DNA of 64,000 nucleotides from Chamaecrista fasciculata (GCA_003254925.1 QANZ01037245.1:7091-71090); one strand, 5' to 3'; positions 12,210 to 25,906 are shown, counted from the first letter of the stretch. The notes: generated by a model not told the origin, from the sequence alone. Translations and numbers: made by a program.

Positions 12210-13329
12210 GAGAAAAATGAACTTTGGTACTCTGTAGTTAGGACAAAATCCACTTTGGTACCCTAAAAGAAAAAAATTGACACTTTGGTATCCTGAGGTT
12301 TGTGCCGTTAGCACTTTGGTACCATGTGGTTATTTTTCGTCAAGATTTAATGGAAAATTGTTAGCACTTTTGTAAAAATTACAAAACCCCCCAAATAGTT
12401 TCAAAATTTTCAAAAATGTCCACAGATCATAATATTTGAGGATTAAAATGAAAATTATAACAAAACTTTGTGGTCAAAATGTAATTATGAAAAATATTAG
12501 AAAAAGAACAAAATTACAAATTAGTCCTAAATCTAGAAAATAGATGCAGTTTAGTCCTAAAATTGTGTGGTTTGATGGTGAGAAGATAAACTTTACAAAA
12601 TTTTTGCAAAAATTACAAAATGCCCCCAAATAGTTTCAAAGTTTATAAAAAAAGTCCCTAGAACATGATATTTGAGGACTAAAATAAAAATTAGAAAAAA
12701 TTTTTTTGGCCAAAATGTAATTTTGGAAAATATAAAAAAGGAGATAATTACATGTCAGTTCTAAATCTGGAAAATAAATGCAATTTAGTTCTACCCATAT
12801 TAAGATACAACTACTTAAATGAAATTTTGAAAGTAAACTTGAATAATTTAAAGAATATTACCAATAATTAATTTAAAATTTAAATAATTAATATTTAGTT
12901 TCACTAAATAATTTAATAAATTACTAAAATATTTTTTTTATGAAATTATGATAAAACTATAATTTTTTCATGCAAGTTATTCAGTAAGTTATGATAGCAA
13001 AATATGATGATCTAACTATAATATTTTATCTTCAAGTTTGTTGTGTTTTGATTCGTATTACCAAAGGGAGGGGACCTAAACGCACAAAAGAAATGTTGCT
13101 GAGGAGTGAAATATGATTTAAGCTGCAATAGAAACTAACGGATAAGATGTAGTAGAAATCGACGCTAAGATTGAGCCATGTCACCACTTTTTGTTAAATC
13201 TTGACGAAAAATAATCACAGCGTACCAAAGTGCTAACGGCGCAAACCTCAAGGAACCAAAGTGTCAAATTTTGTCTTTCAGAGTATCAAAGTGAATTCGG
13301 TCCTAACCACAGGAAAGTGCATTTTACCC
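12210..13329. mobile_element. Large foldback (family B) with 9-bp target duplication
   Basis: The arms (12224-12355 and 13186-13320) are inverted copies built on CACTTTGGTACC phrases, including TTTTTCGTCAAGATTTAA at the inner edge. The element is bounded by an exact 9-bp direct repeat, TTAATATTT, at 12201-12209 and 13330-13338. This length is the hallmark of Mutator-like insertion. The 830-bp interior carries a diverged tandem duplication of about 200 bp (about 12365-12560 and 12600-12792). No open frame of note. Confidence 0.82.
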
Positions 13330-14354
13330 TTAATATTTTAATGTAAAAGTGGAATGGTCATAATTTGAAAAAATGCATGATGGTCTATCAATAAAAATTT
13401 GTAAAAAGTCTAATATGGGATTCTAAGCTTGACATATATTACTTCTATTATGAAAAGTTTTTTTTAATTTTTTCTTTTAATCTTATTTTAGCTAAATATT
13501 AACGACAAAAATTACGTGGCCAAGGACATGTAATATAAAATTGATAGAATAAGAAACTGAAATCCTAACTCATATAAAAAAACAAGATAAAATTTGTCAT
13601 TAATTTATTAAATGAAGTTAGTCAAATGATAAAATGAATCATGGAAGAAAAAACTGACTGTAAAAGAAGAAATTGGAATGAAATAAAAAAATTAATTACT
13701 TATAAATAAGTTGTAGATAATAGGACTTTATTGGACTTTATCACTTATGGATATATATTTTAAATTATTTTTTATATATTTTAAATAATAAATATTCTTT
13801 ATTTAAATTAAAAATTCTCATAATAAAACTAAATTCTCATAATAATAATATTTTTAATAAAATTTAAACTGAAATCTTCTCTATAAATACTATAACAACT
13901 ATCACTTTAACCAATTAATAATNAAAAAAAAAACTATCACTTTAACCAATTAATAATAAATCTATTAAACAAAAATTTTTGTGAAAATGACCCTCCATCT
14001 TTGGAGAGCCTTGGTTTCCCAAACTTACAAGTGGCAATATATAATATCCACAAGTTCTTTTTTTGGGGCCAAATATAATAATCACATGTCAAATTACTTT
14101 AGGGGCTCAAGCCTCAAGGCATTACTACAATAGGATGTTAGTCATTAAGGGCTTGATTGAGACTTGACCCAATTCCAGCGACGGATCTAAAAATCTCTTA
14201 TTTTATTTTGAGTAACACATTTAGCAATGAAAATGGGTTTTCTTACTTTTAAAAATTTGGATGTATAATTTTATGAGATTATTATAGTTAATGAAGTTGA
14301 TACTTGTTAATGTATATTATAAGCAATTAATAGAGGATATCCTAATCATTTATT
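13330..14354. other. Intergenic AT-rich DNA
   Basis: No gene. The passage from about 13800 to 13970 repeats, with changes, 10700-10800 (AATTTAAACTGAAATCT and CTATCACTTTAACCAATTAAT). This suggests an old duplication or shared repeat. A short direct repeat of CTATCACTTTAACCAATTAA flanks an undetermined base at 13923. Confidence 0.4.
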
Positions 14355-14896
14355 GGTTAAAATGTTATTTTGGTCTTAAATGTATGCCTTAATGTTCATT
14401 TTGATCCTTTATGTTTCAAAATGTTCAAATTGGTCCTAAATGTTCACAAAATGTTTCATTTTGGTTCCAAACTATTGAATTTGATCATTTTTCTCTCATT
14501 TCAAGTTCAAATGTGATGAGTTCAAAGTTACATATAATTCTCAAATGATACGTTATATGTTCAATTGTGACTGTAAAAAATGAGGTCAAATCAATCATGA
14601 AAGTATATCACTCGTTTCACGGACAAATAAGTAAAATTGATCATATTTCTCTCATTTCAAGTTTAAATACGACGGATTCAGAACTACGAGTTACTCTTAC
14701 GTCATTTGAACTTGCAATGAGAGACGAGATAAATATGATCAAATTTAATAGTTTAAGTCTTTGAGATCATAATGAAACATTTTGTCAACATTTAAGACCA
14801 ATTTAAATATTTTGAAACATAATGGACTAAAATAAACATTAAGACATACATCTAAGACTAATGGACTAAAATAAAATGACTCTTTGAAGTTTGACC
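14355..14896. mobile_element. Foldback element (family A), copy 2
   Basis: Same layout and loop sequence as the copies at 9715 and 28798, starting GGTTAAAATGTTATTTTGG. It is more diverged, and the right arm is rearranged near its end. No convincing target duplication. Confidence 0.65.
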
Positions 14897-15527
14897 TTAT
14901 TATTCAAAAAAAAAAAAAATTAATGATCGGTAAACAAGAGTCATTTTGTTTTGGTATTCTAAAAAGACTAATGGAATATAAATTAATACATGGTATTCCT
15001 TTTTTTTATCAAAACTTTATATTGTTCTCTAAAATATAAGATAAATTTTGTTTTGGTTCTTAAAATTATTTTCATTCTATTTTTGTCTTTTAAGGTTCCC
15101 ACTTGTTTCACTGCCTAGTTTATAGGCAAATTTTGTCGTGAATTCTATTGTTAAATATGATATTTTATGTCAAACTTGAGTGAAATTTGTCTAGAGACTA
15201 ACACAAAATGTCAAAAAGTAGCAAACTTTAAAGACTAAAACAATTAAAAAAAAACTTGAGGGACTAAAATGAAATTCACTCTATGTTTTAGAGACCAATA
15301 CGGAAGTTTTGAGTTATGACCTATTCTTTATAGATTGAATATATTTTTTGTTGGATAAAGATTGGACATTGGGCCTTGGGTCAAAATTGCCAAAAAAAAG
15401 TATATAAGATTTTAATTCGGGTGTCATTTCAGCCCAAAAATTCATTTTACGCCAAGAATACCACAGTCCACAGCCCAATGGTAGTTCAAAAAATTTAATC
15501 TTGTGTTTTTCTAATGCTTAAATAAGA
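14897..15527. other. Degenerate foldback remnants upstream of RSZ21
   Basis: Two opposed runs of 'ttttggt/gagggactaaaatg' phrases at about 14940-15110 and 15180-15320 look like the arms of another worn foldback. The remainder to 15527 is the proximal upstream region of RSZ21. Confidence 0.4.
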
Positions 15528-15538
15528 TTATATATATG
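15528..15538 (+). promoter_or_regulatory. Candidate TATA box of RSZ21
   Basis: A TTATATATATG stretch lies about 270 bp before the RSZ21 start codon. It is followed by a pyrimidine-rich leader, typical of a plant 5' UTR. Position and composition fit, but the transcription start is not known. Confidence 0.4.
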
Positions 15539-15805
15539 TCTCTTCAGGATTTGTAGGGTTTGTGTACCTTTCTACTCTGATTTTTCAGAATATAAGATCT
15601 TTTCGGTGATCTTCGCTTTCACTTCCGAAGGCCAACATCGTTTTCTCTTTTCGGGAAGAAATTACTGAGGAAAGTCGCAGTCTTCTCTTACTGTTTCCGG
15701 TGTTTTTGGGATTTGTTTGCGAAGTTTGTATATTTTTTCACTTTGATCGGTAGGTTGATGATTATTTTATGATCTGTTTACAGGTTGATCCTCTGGCTTG
15801 AAACA

Positions 15806-17752
15806 ATGGCTAGAGTTTATGTTGGGAATTTGGACCCTCGAGTCACTGAGAGGGACCTTGAAGATGAATTTCGTATCTACGGTGTTCTTCGGAGGTCTTT
15901 CTCGAAACTTCCTATTTTCCTTTGTCTATAACTAAAAATTAGTTATAAATTTTTCTTCTTGATTTCGTTTTCTTTCTTTATTCCTGATTATACGTCACAT
16001 CTATGTGCTTATGGAGGTCTCTTCTTTCTCTTTTTCGGGAGAGCTCAGACCTTTTTGTTCTAGTTTGAGCCTCCATCGTTAATATTACATAAATGGAAAA
16101 GGGGATGGTTCTCTCCTGATGTCGGTGGTTGATCCTTCATTTTTATGATAGGTAATAGCCTCTTTTGAGGCAAATTTCAGTTTTTTTGTGTCTGGGATTT
16201 TAGGAAGTAAAGACGCAGCAAGTAGTTGATAGTTATCGTTGTTGATAACAACTCTCTTTAATATTTATCGCTGTCGTGAGGGTTTGCAGCATATTTTTGT
16301 TGTGGTAGTCATGTTTTATAACTTGTTGCATACCATGGAGGTTTGATTAATGACTCGCATTTTGAATGCTTGACACTGATAAATATGTTCCATGCAGTAT
16401 CTGGGTTGCTCGGAGGCCACCTGGATATGCTTTTCTTGAATTTGATGATAGAAGGGACGCACTTGATGCAATTCATGCTTTGGATGGTTAGTATTCTTAC
16501 ATTATTCGTTTCTTGTTGAATTCATGTTGGTACATTAGTATGCTGTCCTTGTTTCTATCGAGCTGTCTCTCTATTCTCTTTGTAAGATCCAGATTCAAGA
16601 TTCACATGAATGATTGAATGCCATGCAGGCAAAAACGGTTGGCGTGTAGAGCTTTCTCACAATTCCAAGGGTGGTGGTGGTGGTGGACGGGGTGGACGTG
16701 GGCGTGGAGGTGACGACTTGAAATGTTATGAATGTGGTGAGCCTGGGCATTTTGCTAGGGAGTGTCGTGGGCGCGTTGGTTCACGAGGTGGAGGAGGTGG
16801 ACGGCGCCGAAGCCCTAGTCCTTATCGACGCCGTAGAAGTCCAAGTTATGGACGCAGGTTGGTAATATGCTTTGGATGCATGATTTAAAATTAGTATGAA
16901 ATTCCAACTAGTTATTTTATATCCATGCTTTTGCATAAATAACTTATATGCAATGTTAATTGAACTCAGGATCTTAGAATTTACTGAGATGCTTGATTCG
17001 TCAAGTTAAAAACAATATTTGAGTTTTAAGTATGATTTATTGCAAGATTTTTGGTAGACAAGTAGAATTTAAAACCATCGCCAATTGGGCAGATAACTTT
17101 GTTTATTGGGGTTTTCGTGATTCATTACTACATTGTTAACATGCATGTGGTGACATTAAATGGAATGCATTGTATTAAGATATTTTGTTGCTAGCTTAAT
17201 TTTATTCTTCTTGAATCGCCTTAAGCTGGCAACTGTCATTTTTTTGAGACATGTATTCCTTCGTGTTTAATATTTGTTAATTCTCTTCTGTCCCTGGTTA
17301 CTTTGGTATTTGTTCACTGCTGTATCTGTTGGAAATGACATATTATTATATCAGTGTGATTAGATTTTCTCTTTCCCATGTATCTTTATATTTCAATACC
17401 TGGGCTCTTTTTAATGATAATATTTCTAGTTGGTATTATTGATCTATCTTGGCAAAATTAGGTCTGTAAAGAAAATATAGTTATATGAAATAAATAAGAG
17501 CTAATGCATTGGATTTACTTCATTCTGTCAGGAGTTACAGCCCTGTTGGAAGAAGATCTCCTAGAAGACGCAGCGTTACACCACCTCGACGTGTTCGCAG
17601 TTTCAGCAGGTCCCCTCCATATCGTCACTCTCGCCGTGACTCTCCTTATGCCAATGGGTTGGTTTAGCTATGTTGAATGCAAATTTTGTGAATGATTTTA
17701 GTTCTTCTCTCAGATAATTAAGTTTATTTTGATTTCATTTTGCAGAGACTAA
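15806..17752 (+). CDS. RSZ21: RSZ21-like SR splicing factor (RRM, CCHC knuckle, RS tail)
   Basis: Nuclear pre-mRNA splicing factor of the plant RSZ (9G8-like) subfamily, 179 aa. Exons: 15806-15894, 16398-16486, 16629-16857, 17532-17657 and 17746-17752, all GT-AG. The RRM spans about residues 1-70 with RNP2 (VYVGNL) and RNP1 (GYAFLEF). A glycine-arginine linker leads to one CCHC zinc knuckle, [14 protein letters not shown], residues 92-105. The C-terminal RS part has [31 protein letters not shown] and [11 protein letters not shown]. Length and order match Arabidopsis RSZ21 (187 aa) better than RSZ22. The last exon is only seven coding bases; use of the next AG would change the end to NGLR. The first and third introns are long, and intron 3 retention gives an early stop (see findings). 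Confidence 0.93.
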
Positions 17753-19587
17753 GATGAGACAAAAGGTCAGAATGTGAATGGAGCGAATGGTAGACAATCT
17801 TCGGCAATGGCCTCTCTGCTGTAGTGTAGTTCCTGTAGGATTGGTTGAGAAAACAATGCATGTTAAGTACTGTTGATATCCTGACAAAGGTTGTTGTTAG
17901 ATATTTGGCTTGTGATGATGGCACCTGCAAAGTGTTTTAGTCACCAAAATGCTTTGGATACTTTACCATCTACTGTCTCTCTTCGGCTTGCTGAAACTTA
18001 TAAAAGGTCTCATCCTCCTTTATATAGTAACTTATGTTATTTGCTCATTACTAGTTTTACTAATCTACTTATATGTTATGGTATCTTTGATGTGTTTGCA
18101 ATTATGGATCCTAAGGAACTTTCTTTGTTTTCCTTTTGTTGTGAGGTGTGACTACGGCAAACCGTCACTCACTCCATCTTTTTGTCTGCTTCTGTACGCC
18201 ACAATCATCTCATCTCGTTCATTCTGCATGCAAGTTGACTTAAAGATCAATGTCAGCAATTTGGTTGTGTGCACTGTATTTTTTCTGCTCTGCAGAGAAG
18301 CTTCTGGTTGTTAACCTCTTTGTTGGCTTCATTAAAGGATTACCACTGTTGCGTCCTCTTTATAAATTAGAACAGCAAAGGTGGCAGGACATAGAAAATA
18401 GTTATTGACGTACTGCATCTTCATCATTGAGTCAAATGAGCCTTGTTTGTTCAGTTGCTGCAATTAGCTTCTGCTTCACAAAACCAGAATCAGTACTTGG
18501 TTGCTTCTGTGAACTTTCATTGTTGGCTGCTTCTTACAAACATCTGCATTTCTATTAGAACCATCTTCTTGTTGCGTCTGCATAGTTCTTGAAGGTGAAT
18601 GTGATATTCAACGACTTTGTTCTCTTGGACGCATCACTTTTTCTTTTTCATGTACTTATCTTCTGCATGGCATCCCTAAAGCTTTTTGACCATGAAAGGA
18701 TTGATTTGAAAAAAAGAAACATAGATTAGCTTAATATGTACATGACATGAGGATTTAGGGTTCAAAGCATATATTGATGTGACACTTGGTGCATTTCTTT
18801 GCTTTTGTTTTTTGCTGTGTATCCGCAATGATATGCAGGTGTCACTTGACACATGGATTGACACCTTCTAGTCACACATGTCTTCGTTCTTTGTTTTATC
18901 CTCACTTCATGACCAAAATTCCCATCCTTAGTTCTCGAGCTATGGATATGCTATAAGTTGCATAATCCATAGATAGTTCAACGTCTTTCATTCTCCACCT
19001 TCTGTTGGTATGTGCTGCCCTACTCAGCTGATTAGTGACTGCTTGCTCCGTCGTGAAATTTAGTGAATCTGCCATCATCGGCGGCTATCATGGATTTAAG
19101 TGGCTAGATTTGCTTCTGTTGACTGGCAGTTGTGGTTGCTTTTTCTGGAAGAATGATTTGTTTATGTTGTTTTTCTGGAAGATTGACTTGTTCTTTTTGC
19201 CTATTTTGCCGCAATTCAATGACTGATGATACACTGAGTATATTGTAGATTTGGCTTTGATTTTGTTGGGTGCCAATAAGATTTCTAAAATAAGAATTAT
19301 TGCTCCTCTACTATCAAATTGTTCAGTTAAATAAACTTACTAGTGATGATGCAATGGATTATCAAATTGTGCTCTAATTTCAGTAGGATATTTGAGTGTT
19401 ACTCTTGCTCCTTTTTCTGTTATAGTGTTATTCAATGAAATATTCGGTGGTACACTAAAGTGCGAGCCATATGGCTGCCATGTACAATTAAGTACTTATT
19501 AAATTATGCCCTGTGAAGTTAAATCATGATGAAAACTTGCCTTCTATAACAGCCACACATGATCCTTCAAGCTCTTGAAATTTTTTC
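17753..19587. other. RSZ21 3' flank and unassigned unique-looking DNA
   Basis: T-rich, not obviously repetitive. The first few hundred bases must contain the RSZ21 3' UTR. Open frames at 17949-18314 and 17891-18151 overlap in different frames, lack a recognisable domain and are probably chance. From about 19440 the sequence runs into the 3' flank of the spermidine synthase copy, which resembles the flank of the intact gene near 36130-36239. Confidence 0.45.
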
Positions 19588-19727
19588 TCAATTGGCTTTA
19601 GAGTCAATCACCCTCTTGGCAAAAGATGGTAGACAGAAAGATGCTTTGTGAATCTGGAATTGAATACAAGAACACACATTAGACAAATAAAATAACCAAG
19701 TACAAATAAAATAACCAAGTACTATTA

Positions 19728-19934
<207 letters not shown>

Positions 19935-20177
19935 TCATATTGTTGTTCTTTGGTTCTTGTGAGTTCATCGGATTGACAACTTAGTCTTGGAAGATTGAAA
20001 TACTTTGTTTAGTCTTTGCAAAACAAAATTGTTTAGTCTTTGCAAAACAAAATGGTATACTCATTAATTTTTGGAAAGGATTAATAAATATATTGTTTGG
20101 TTCTTTAAGGGATTGAATTGTGTATTTTAATTTTTCAGGGATTGAGTTGGTAATTTACTTAAAATATAAGACAATTA

Positions 20178-20405
<228 letters not shown>

Positions 20406-20629
20406 CTAAATGTAAGTTTCATTTAATGGACCAATTTGAAAACTATGAAGCATTACAGGTATAGTATAGCAATTAGCGCACCTATTGGGTCAGATGAGTC
20501 CACTATGATTGCATCATAAGTTCCTTCTGGAACCGCCTTCAGAAATGCAGCACCTATACCATTGAAAGACAAGCAATCATGAGGGGACTTAGAATTTTAG
20601 GTCAAAATCTCATTTTGGTTCCTAAATTA

Positions 20630-20776
<147 letters not shown>

Positions 20777-20779
20777 CTA

Positions 20780-20926
<147 letters not shown>

Positions 20927-21262
20927 CTAGAAAAAATAACAAATTAGTAAGAAAATGAAAATGGCATTCCAAAAACCCAAACTAAAAATTAAGGCAGAAA
21001 GTAAAAAAAATCATAAAAGTTATTTGAATTAGGACATAACAAAGTGTTGCATATCAACATTTTATAGTTACATCTTACAAAATGTTATCGTGTATTATTT
21101 TTTTTTTTAAGGAATTCAAAAAACTTTTTAAGAAAATCAGGTTAAATGTGGATATCTAACTCATTTTAAACATAATTTGTCTTATATTTTTTTGGATAAA
21201 ATCTTTTCTCCAAAGGGCATTTATGTGAAAAGCTCATTATTGAGCCAAATGAGCCTCTCTCC

Positions 21263-21820
21263 TAGGGATGATCAAAATATTCATACCCGACGGGGACCCG
21301 CAAATTTTACCCGATAGGTTTGGGTATGAGTTCGGGTAAAAATATACGGGTCCGGGTATGGAGATTTACCCATTTAAATTTACGGGTATGGGTTCGGGTA
21401 CGGGGATTGGAGTACCCACCTCGTACCCTACCCGTTACAGTAATATACTATCAATTAATAATTATATATATAATATAGTGAAAACTTAATAATAAAATTA
21501 TATTTATTTTTTTATTTTAAATATATATATATATTTATATTTATATTTTATACATGTATTAATGTATATATATAAAATTATATTTATTTTTTTATTTCAA
21601 AATATATATATATAAAATAATGTTAAAAAAAATAATATTTTTTGAATTTTTTCAGGTATGGGTCTGGGTCTGGGTATAGGGGTACCCATAGGGTATGGGT
21701 ATGGGGATTGATATTCATACCCGCATGGGTATGGGTCCGGGTATGGAGATAATAATTTCTGATGGGTATGGGGACGGGGATCAAGGTACCCTACCCATAC
21801 CCTACCCGTGATCATCCCTA
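21263..21820. mobile_element. MITE with TAGGGATGATCA ends, in intron of spermidine synthase copy
   Basis: Perfect 12-bp terminal inverted repeat TAGGGATGATCA. Subterminal arrays of GGGTATGGG and ACCCGTACC phrases, inverted at both ends, flank an AT microsatellite core. The TAGGG start is typical of hAT ends. The flanks (CTCTCTCC and CGGTCTCTCC) resemble each other only if a small insertion is allowed, so the target duplication is unproven. It lies in the long intron between exons 3 and 4 of the pseudogene and is absent from the intact gene. Confidence 0.7.
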
Positions 21821-22159
21821 CGGTCTCTCCTCGCATATTTTTTTTTAAAAAAAGATAGTTTAAAAAAGTAAGAGAGAAGAAAGATACAAAATATTCCAAC
21901 AATGAAGTTCTTTACATCATTGCCTTCCTCCAAAATGTCCTTGCACTCTTTAGTGTGTTTTTCTTGTAAAGAAGTAGGCAGTATTTCTCAGTTAATAATT
22001 AGAGACATTTTTTTAAGGCGTAGAGATTATCAAGATAAATTTTACTTCTAATAATAACAAAGTCTTTTTTAATGTGATTCGAACTCAAGAGATTATGTTT
22101 AAATAACTTACAAATTATATTGGACTTTGCTATTCATTAATTCTATTCTTAGAGGATTA

Positions 22160-22279
<120 letters not shown>

Positions 22280-22364
22280 CTATAAAATCCAAATGTCACA
22301 TTGTCAATCAGTATCAAAATGGAACATGAAATAACAAAGCAAATAAAAACCAAATAATGCCTAA

Positions 22365-22892
<528 letters not shown>

Positions 22893-22899
22893 TTAAAGT

Positions 22900-23290
22900 T
22901 ATAGTCAACTTTTATTATCATTAAATTTTATATCAATTTTTAATTTCATTTCTAATAATTTTTTGCTGTTAATTTATGTCTAATATTTTACATTTTGATC
23001 AATTTTATCTTTTGACTAACTTCTTTTAATAAATTAATGATAGAATTTTGTCATGTTTTTTTCAATTTGAGTTAAAATTTGAATTTATTTTTCCATTAAT
23101 TTTATATTATATATCATTAGGCAACATAAAATAGATCATTAACATTTGACTAAAATAAAAGCAAAAGATAAAATCAATCGAAATATAAAACTTTAAAAAC
23201 AATTGACAACAAAAAATATTAGGGACAAAATTAACATTGAGGACAAAATTAAAAATTAATGTAAAGTTTCACAACGAAAAAAAAGCATTT
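22900..23290. repeat. Foldback-like repeat (family G), copy 1
   Basis: Shares several long lines with 40646-41075 (for example TTTTATCTTTTGACTAACTTC and TTTCAATTTGAGTTA), and its two halves are loosely inverted. Boundaries are blurred. It lies in intron 1 of the spermidine synthase copy, so it arrived after or with the duplication; the intact gene's intron lacks it. Confidence 0.5.
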
Positions 23291-24013
23291 TTGTCTATTA
23301 CAAAGTCCAAACGGTCTGGATTTCTATCATTTAAGAAAAAGAAGTGAACCATTTTCTTTTCCCATAAACTAAGGTCAATTTGTTACCAATTACAAAACTG
23401 CATCTTCAATAAAAAAATATAAATCACTTGACAAAGAGATCATGAGAGATCTTAATATATGTCAATATATAAATTACATTCATGAATACCAAAGGAACCT
23501 AGAAAACCCATGTATCTTTTGAAAGTTTGCACCATAATAACAAATCTTCAGGTCACAGTTGATGGCAAGGCAAAATGCAATTTCTTTAATCGAATTGATT
23601 AATACAGAATAGCTAGTTCCAAGACCATTTCCTCCATTTCTTTTTTACTTTTCAGGGAATAAATTGTAATTTTAAAAATTGGTTTGTAACTCAGTAATCT
23701 TTTAGAGACCAAAGAAGCTTAACAAAGATTAACAAAGAAGCTTACAAAATCATGCAATTTTCTTACTATATATATTAAAATCTTGCAAGCCATCTTAATA
23801 ATATCAATGATAATTGTCCTATATACACATGCATCAACCCCCAAAATTAAAGAGCTGATCAAACACACAAATCAATTAAGAGGGATTTGCTTTTTTCCAT
23901 TAATCATTTCCCAAACGCATTGATTAATATAAAGCATGACAGAATTAATAGGGTTATGACTTATGAAGAGGGAACTAACCAGGCCACATGGGGCTAATTT
24001 CAGAGAACCACCC

Positions 24014-24515
24014 ATCAGATAAAATTTACATCCACATGGGATTTGTTGTCATCTCACCAAACTTGCATTAACGCCGTTTAGCATCATCTTACCCACCTTT
24101 TTTTTCTTTTCTTTTTAAGAAAAAACCCACTTTGCTGAACTTCGTTTCCAACCCAAAAAAGAGACGCATCTTCTTCCTTATCCTTCCATCTCCATTTTGT
24201 TGCCCATTGCTGAACATTACTCTTCTTTTTTTTTTTCACTCTCTTTGCATTGTTCTTCATTTTTTAACATGAAGAAAATTTGAAAATTCCTGTTGAAACT
24301 GGATCATTAAGTACTGAGTAGTCTGTAAAAGTTTTCTAAATATTAAATTTATGGAAAGTTACTTGCAAGAAATCAAAAATTCCCACGAAGTTCATCTCCT
24401 GTCTCAGTGCTCAAATCAGAGCCTCTCTTGTGTCTTCACCATCAACAACATGATGACCATGATTGTGCAGCTACCTCCACATTTTATTCATGAATTGATG
24501 ATCCATGATACATCA
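24014..24515. other. 5' flank of the spermidine synthase copy
   Basis: No gene. The sequence next to the exon 1 stub no longer resembles the intact gene's first exon or leader, so homology breaks at about 24013. It contains pyrimidine-rich runs and no clear promoter. Confidence 0.45.
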
Positions 24516-24524
24516 TTATATATA

Positions 24525-24954
24525 GGGTAAATTACACTTTGGTACCCTGTGGTTTGACCCTATTTCACTTTGGTACCTTGTGGTTTGAAACTTGACACTT
24601 TGGTACCCTGTGGTATTCTCCATTAACACTTTGGTACCCTTTGGAGCTATTTTGTAATTTTAACCCTAATAAATTTTACAAAAATTACATATTGACCCCA
24701 AAAAAATTTTAAATTTTTCATTTTAGTCCCTATATAATATGTATCCAGGGACCTATTTGTAATTTTTTGAAAATTTTTTGGGGTCAATATGTAATTTTTG
24801 CAAAATTTGTTATGGTTAAAATTACAAAATAGCTCCAAAGGGTACCAAAGTGTTAATGGAGAATACCATAGGGTACCAAAGTGTCAAGTTTCAAACCACA
24901 GGGTACCAAAGTGAAATGGGGTCAAACCACAGGGTACCAAAGTGTAATTTACCC
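24525..24954. mobile_element. Foldback element (family B), near-perfect hairpin with 9-bp target duplication
   Basis: About 430 bp whose halves are inverted copies. The arms carry four CACTTTGGTACC phrases each, and the loop has TTTTGTAATTTTAACC-type lines. It starts GGGTAAATTACACTTTGG and ends with the reverse complement. An exact 9-bp direct repeat, TTATATATA, flanks it at 24516-24524 and 24955-24963 (in AT-rich DNA, so slightly less telling). It is closely related to 53778-54206. Probably a non-autonomous Mutator-like element; a transcript would form a long hairpin. Confidence 0.85.
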
Positions 24955-25126
24955 TTATATATATATGGAATGCTTGTTTTAAACTAATTCAAACTCTTTC
25001 ATATATCTTGTTTAATTGTTTGGAATTGAAATACTTATGGTAGTGGAGGGGAAGATCAATATTTTCAGAGCAAATGAGTGAGAGGGAGAAAAAAAGCATT
25101 GAAATAATAACACTATATAAGAATAT

Positions 25127-25706
25127 GAGGAAACCTACTATTTGGTCCCCCATTTTTTACACTTTTAACTATTTGGTCCCTGCATTTTCAAAATGGACTA
25201 TTTGATCCCTAAAAAATTAGAAATGTCAACTCGTTAGTCCCTGTAACTTATCTCCGTTACCAACACTGATAACTTGGCCATTAAGTGCACATGTAACAAG
25301 TTAAATGTCACATATTTAAGTATTTAACTATTTGGGACCACCTAGGGTTTGAGATTTGGGAATAATTTAATAAATTATACCTTATGGAAGCTTTACGTGT
25401 AATACAAATATTTGGATCTGACTCAATTTAAGCCAATTTTATTGTGTTTGTTGGTCCAGTTTGGTTGATTTAGGTAATTAAGATGATAAAGTGGCATTTA
25501 ACGGTGTCATGTAAGCATTTAACGTCTGATAGTTGACGATAATGATAATTGAGGGACTAAATAGTTGACAACTATGATAAATGAGGGACTAAATAGTTGA
25601 CAATTATGATAAATGAGGGATCAAATAGTCTATTTCAAAAATGTAGGGACCAAATAGTTAAAAGTGTGAAAAAAGATGGACCAAATAGTAGGTTTTCTCT
25701 AAGAAA
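25127..25706. mobile_element. Foldback element (family D)
   Basis: Inverted arms built from AACCTACTATTTGGTCC and TTTTAACTATTTGGTCCC phrases, with the line GAGGGACTAAATAGTTGACA repeated in the right arm. TAAGAATAT occurs at 25118-25126 and again at 25707-25715, a possible exact 9-bp target duplication if the right end extends seven bases past the visible arm. Confidence 0.7.
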
Positions 25707-25906
25707 TAAGAATATTAAAAGAAGAGAGAGAAATTAATTTAAAGAGGAAGGAAGAAAGAGAGTGACTTCAGCCTTCAATTTTGAGAAATGACGTTAGGAA
25801 AGTGGAGAAAAGGTGAGTCTTTAATGAAGAGATAAAATTGGATAGCTAGTTAACAGAGTCAAAAGAAAGTTTGTTTTTGTGAATAATATGGCTGCCGGCG
25901 CCATTT

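Noticed and set aside
15750-15783. Possible short intron in the RSZ21 leader (GTAGGTTG to TTTACAG)
   Set aside because: Only about 34 bases, below the usual minimum for plant introns; it is more likely part of a longer leader arrangement that cannot be resolved.
17949-18314. 121-codon plus-strand frame after RSZ21
   Set aside because: Hydrophobic, T-rich translation, overlapping another frame and no conserved motif; probably 3' UTR or downstream noise.
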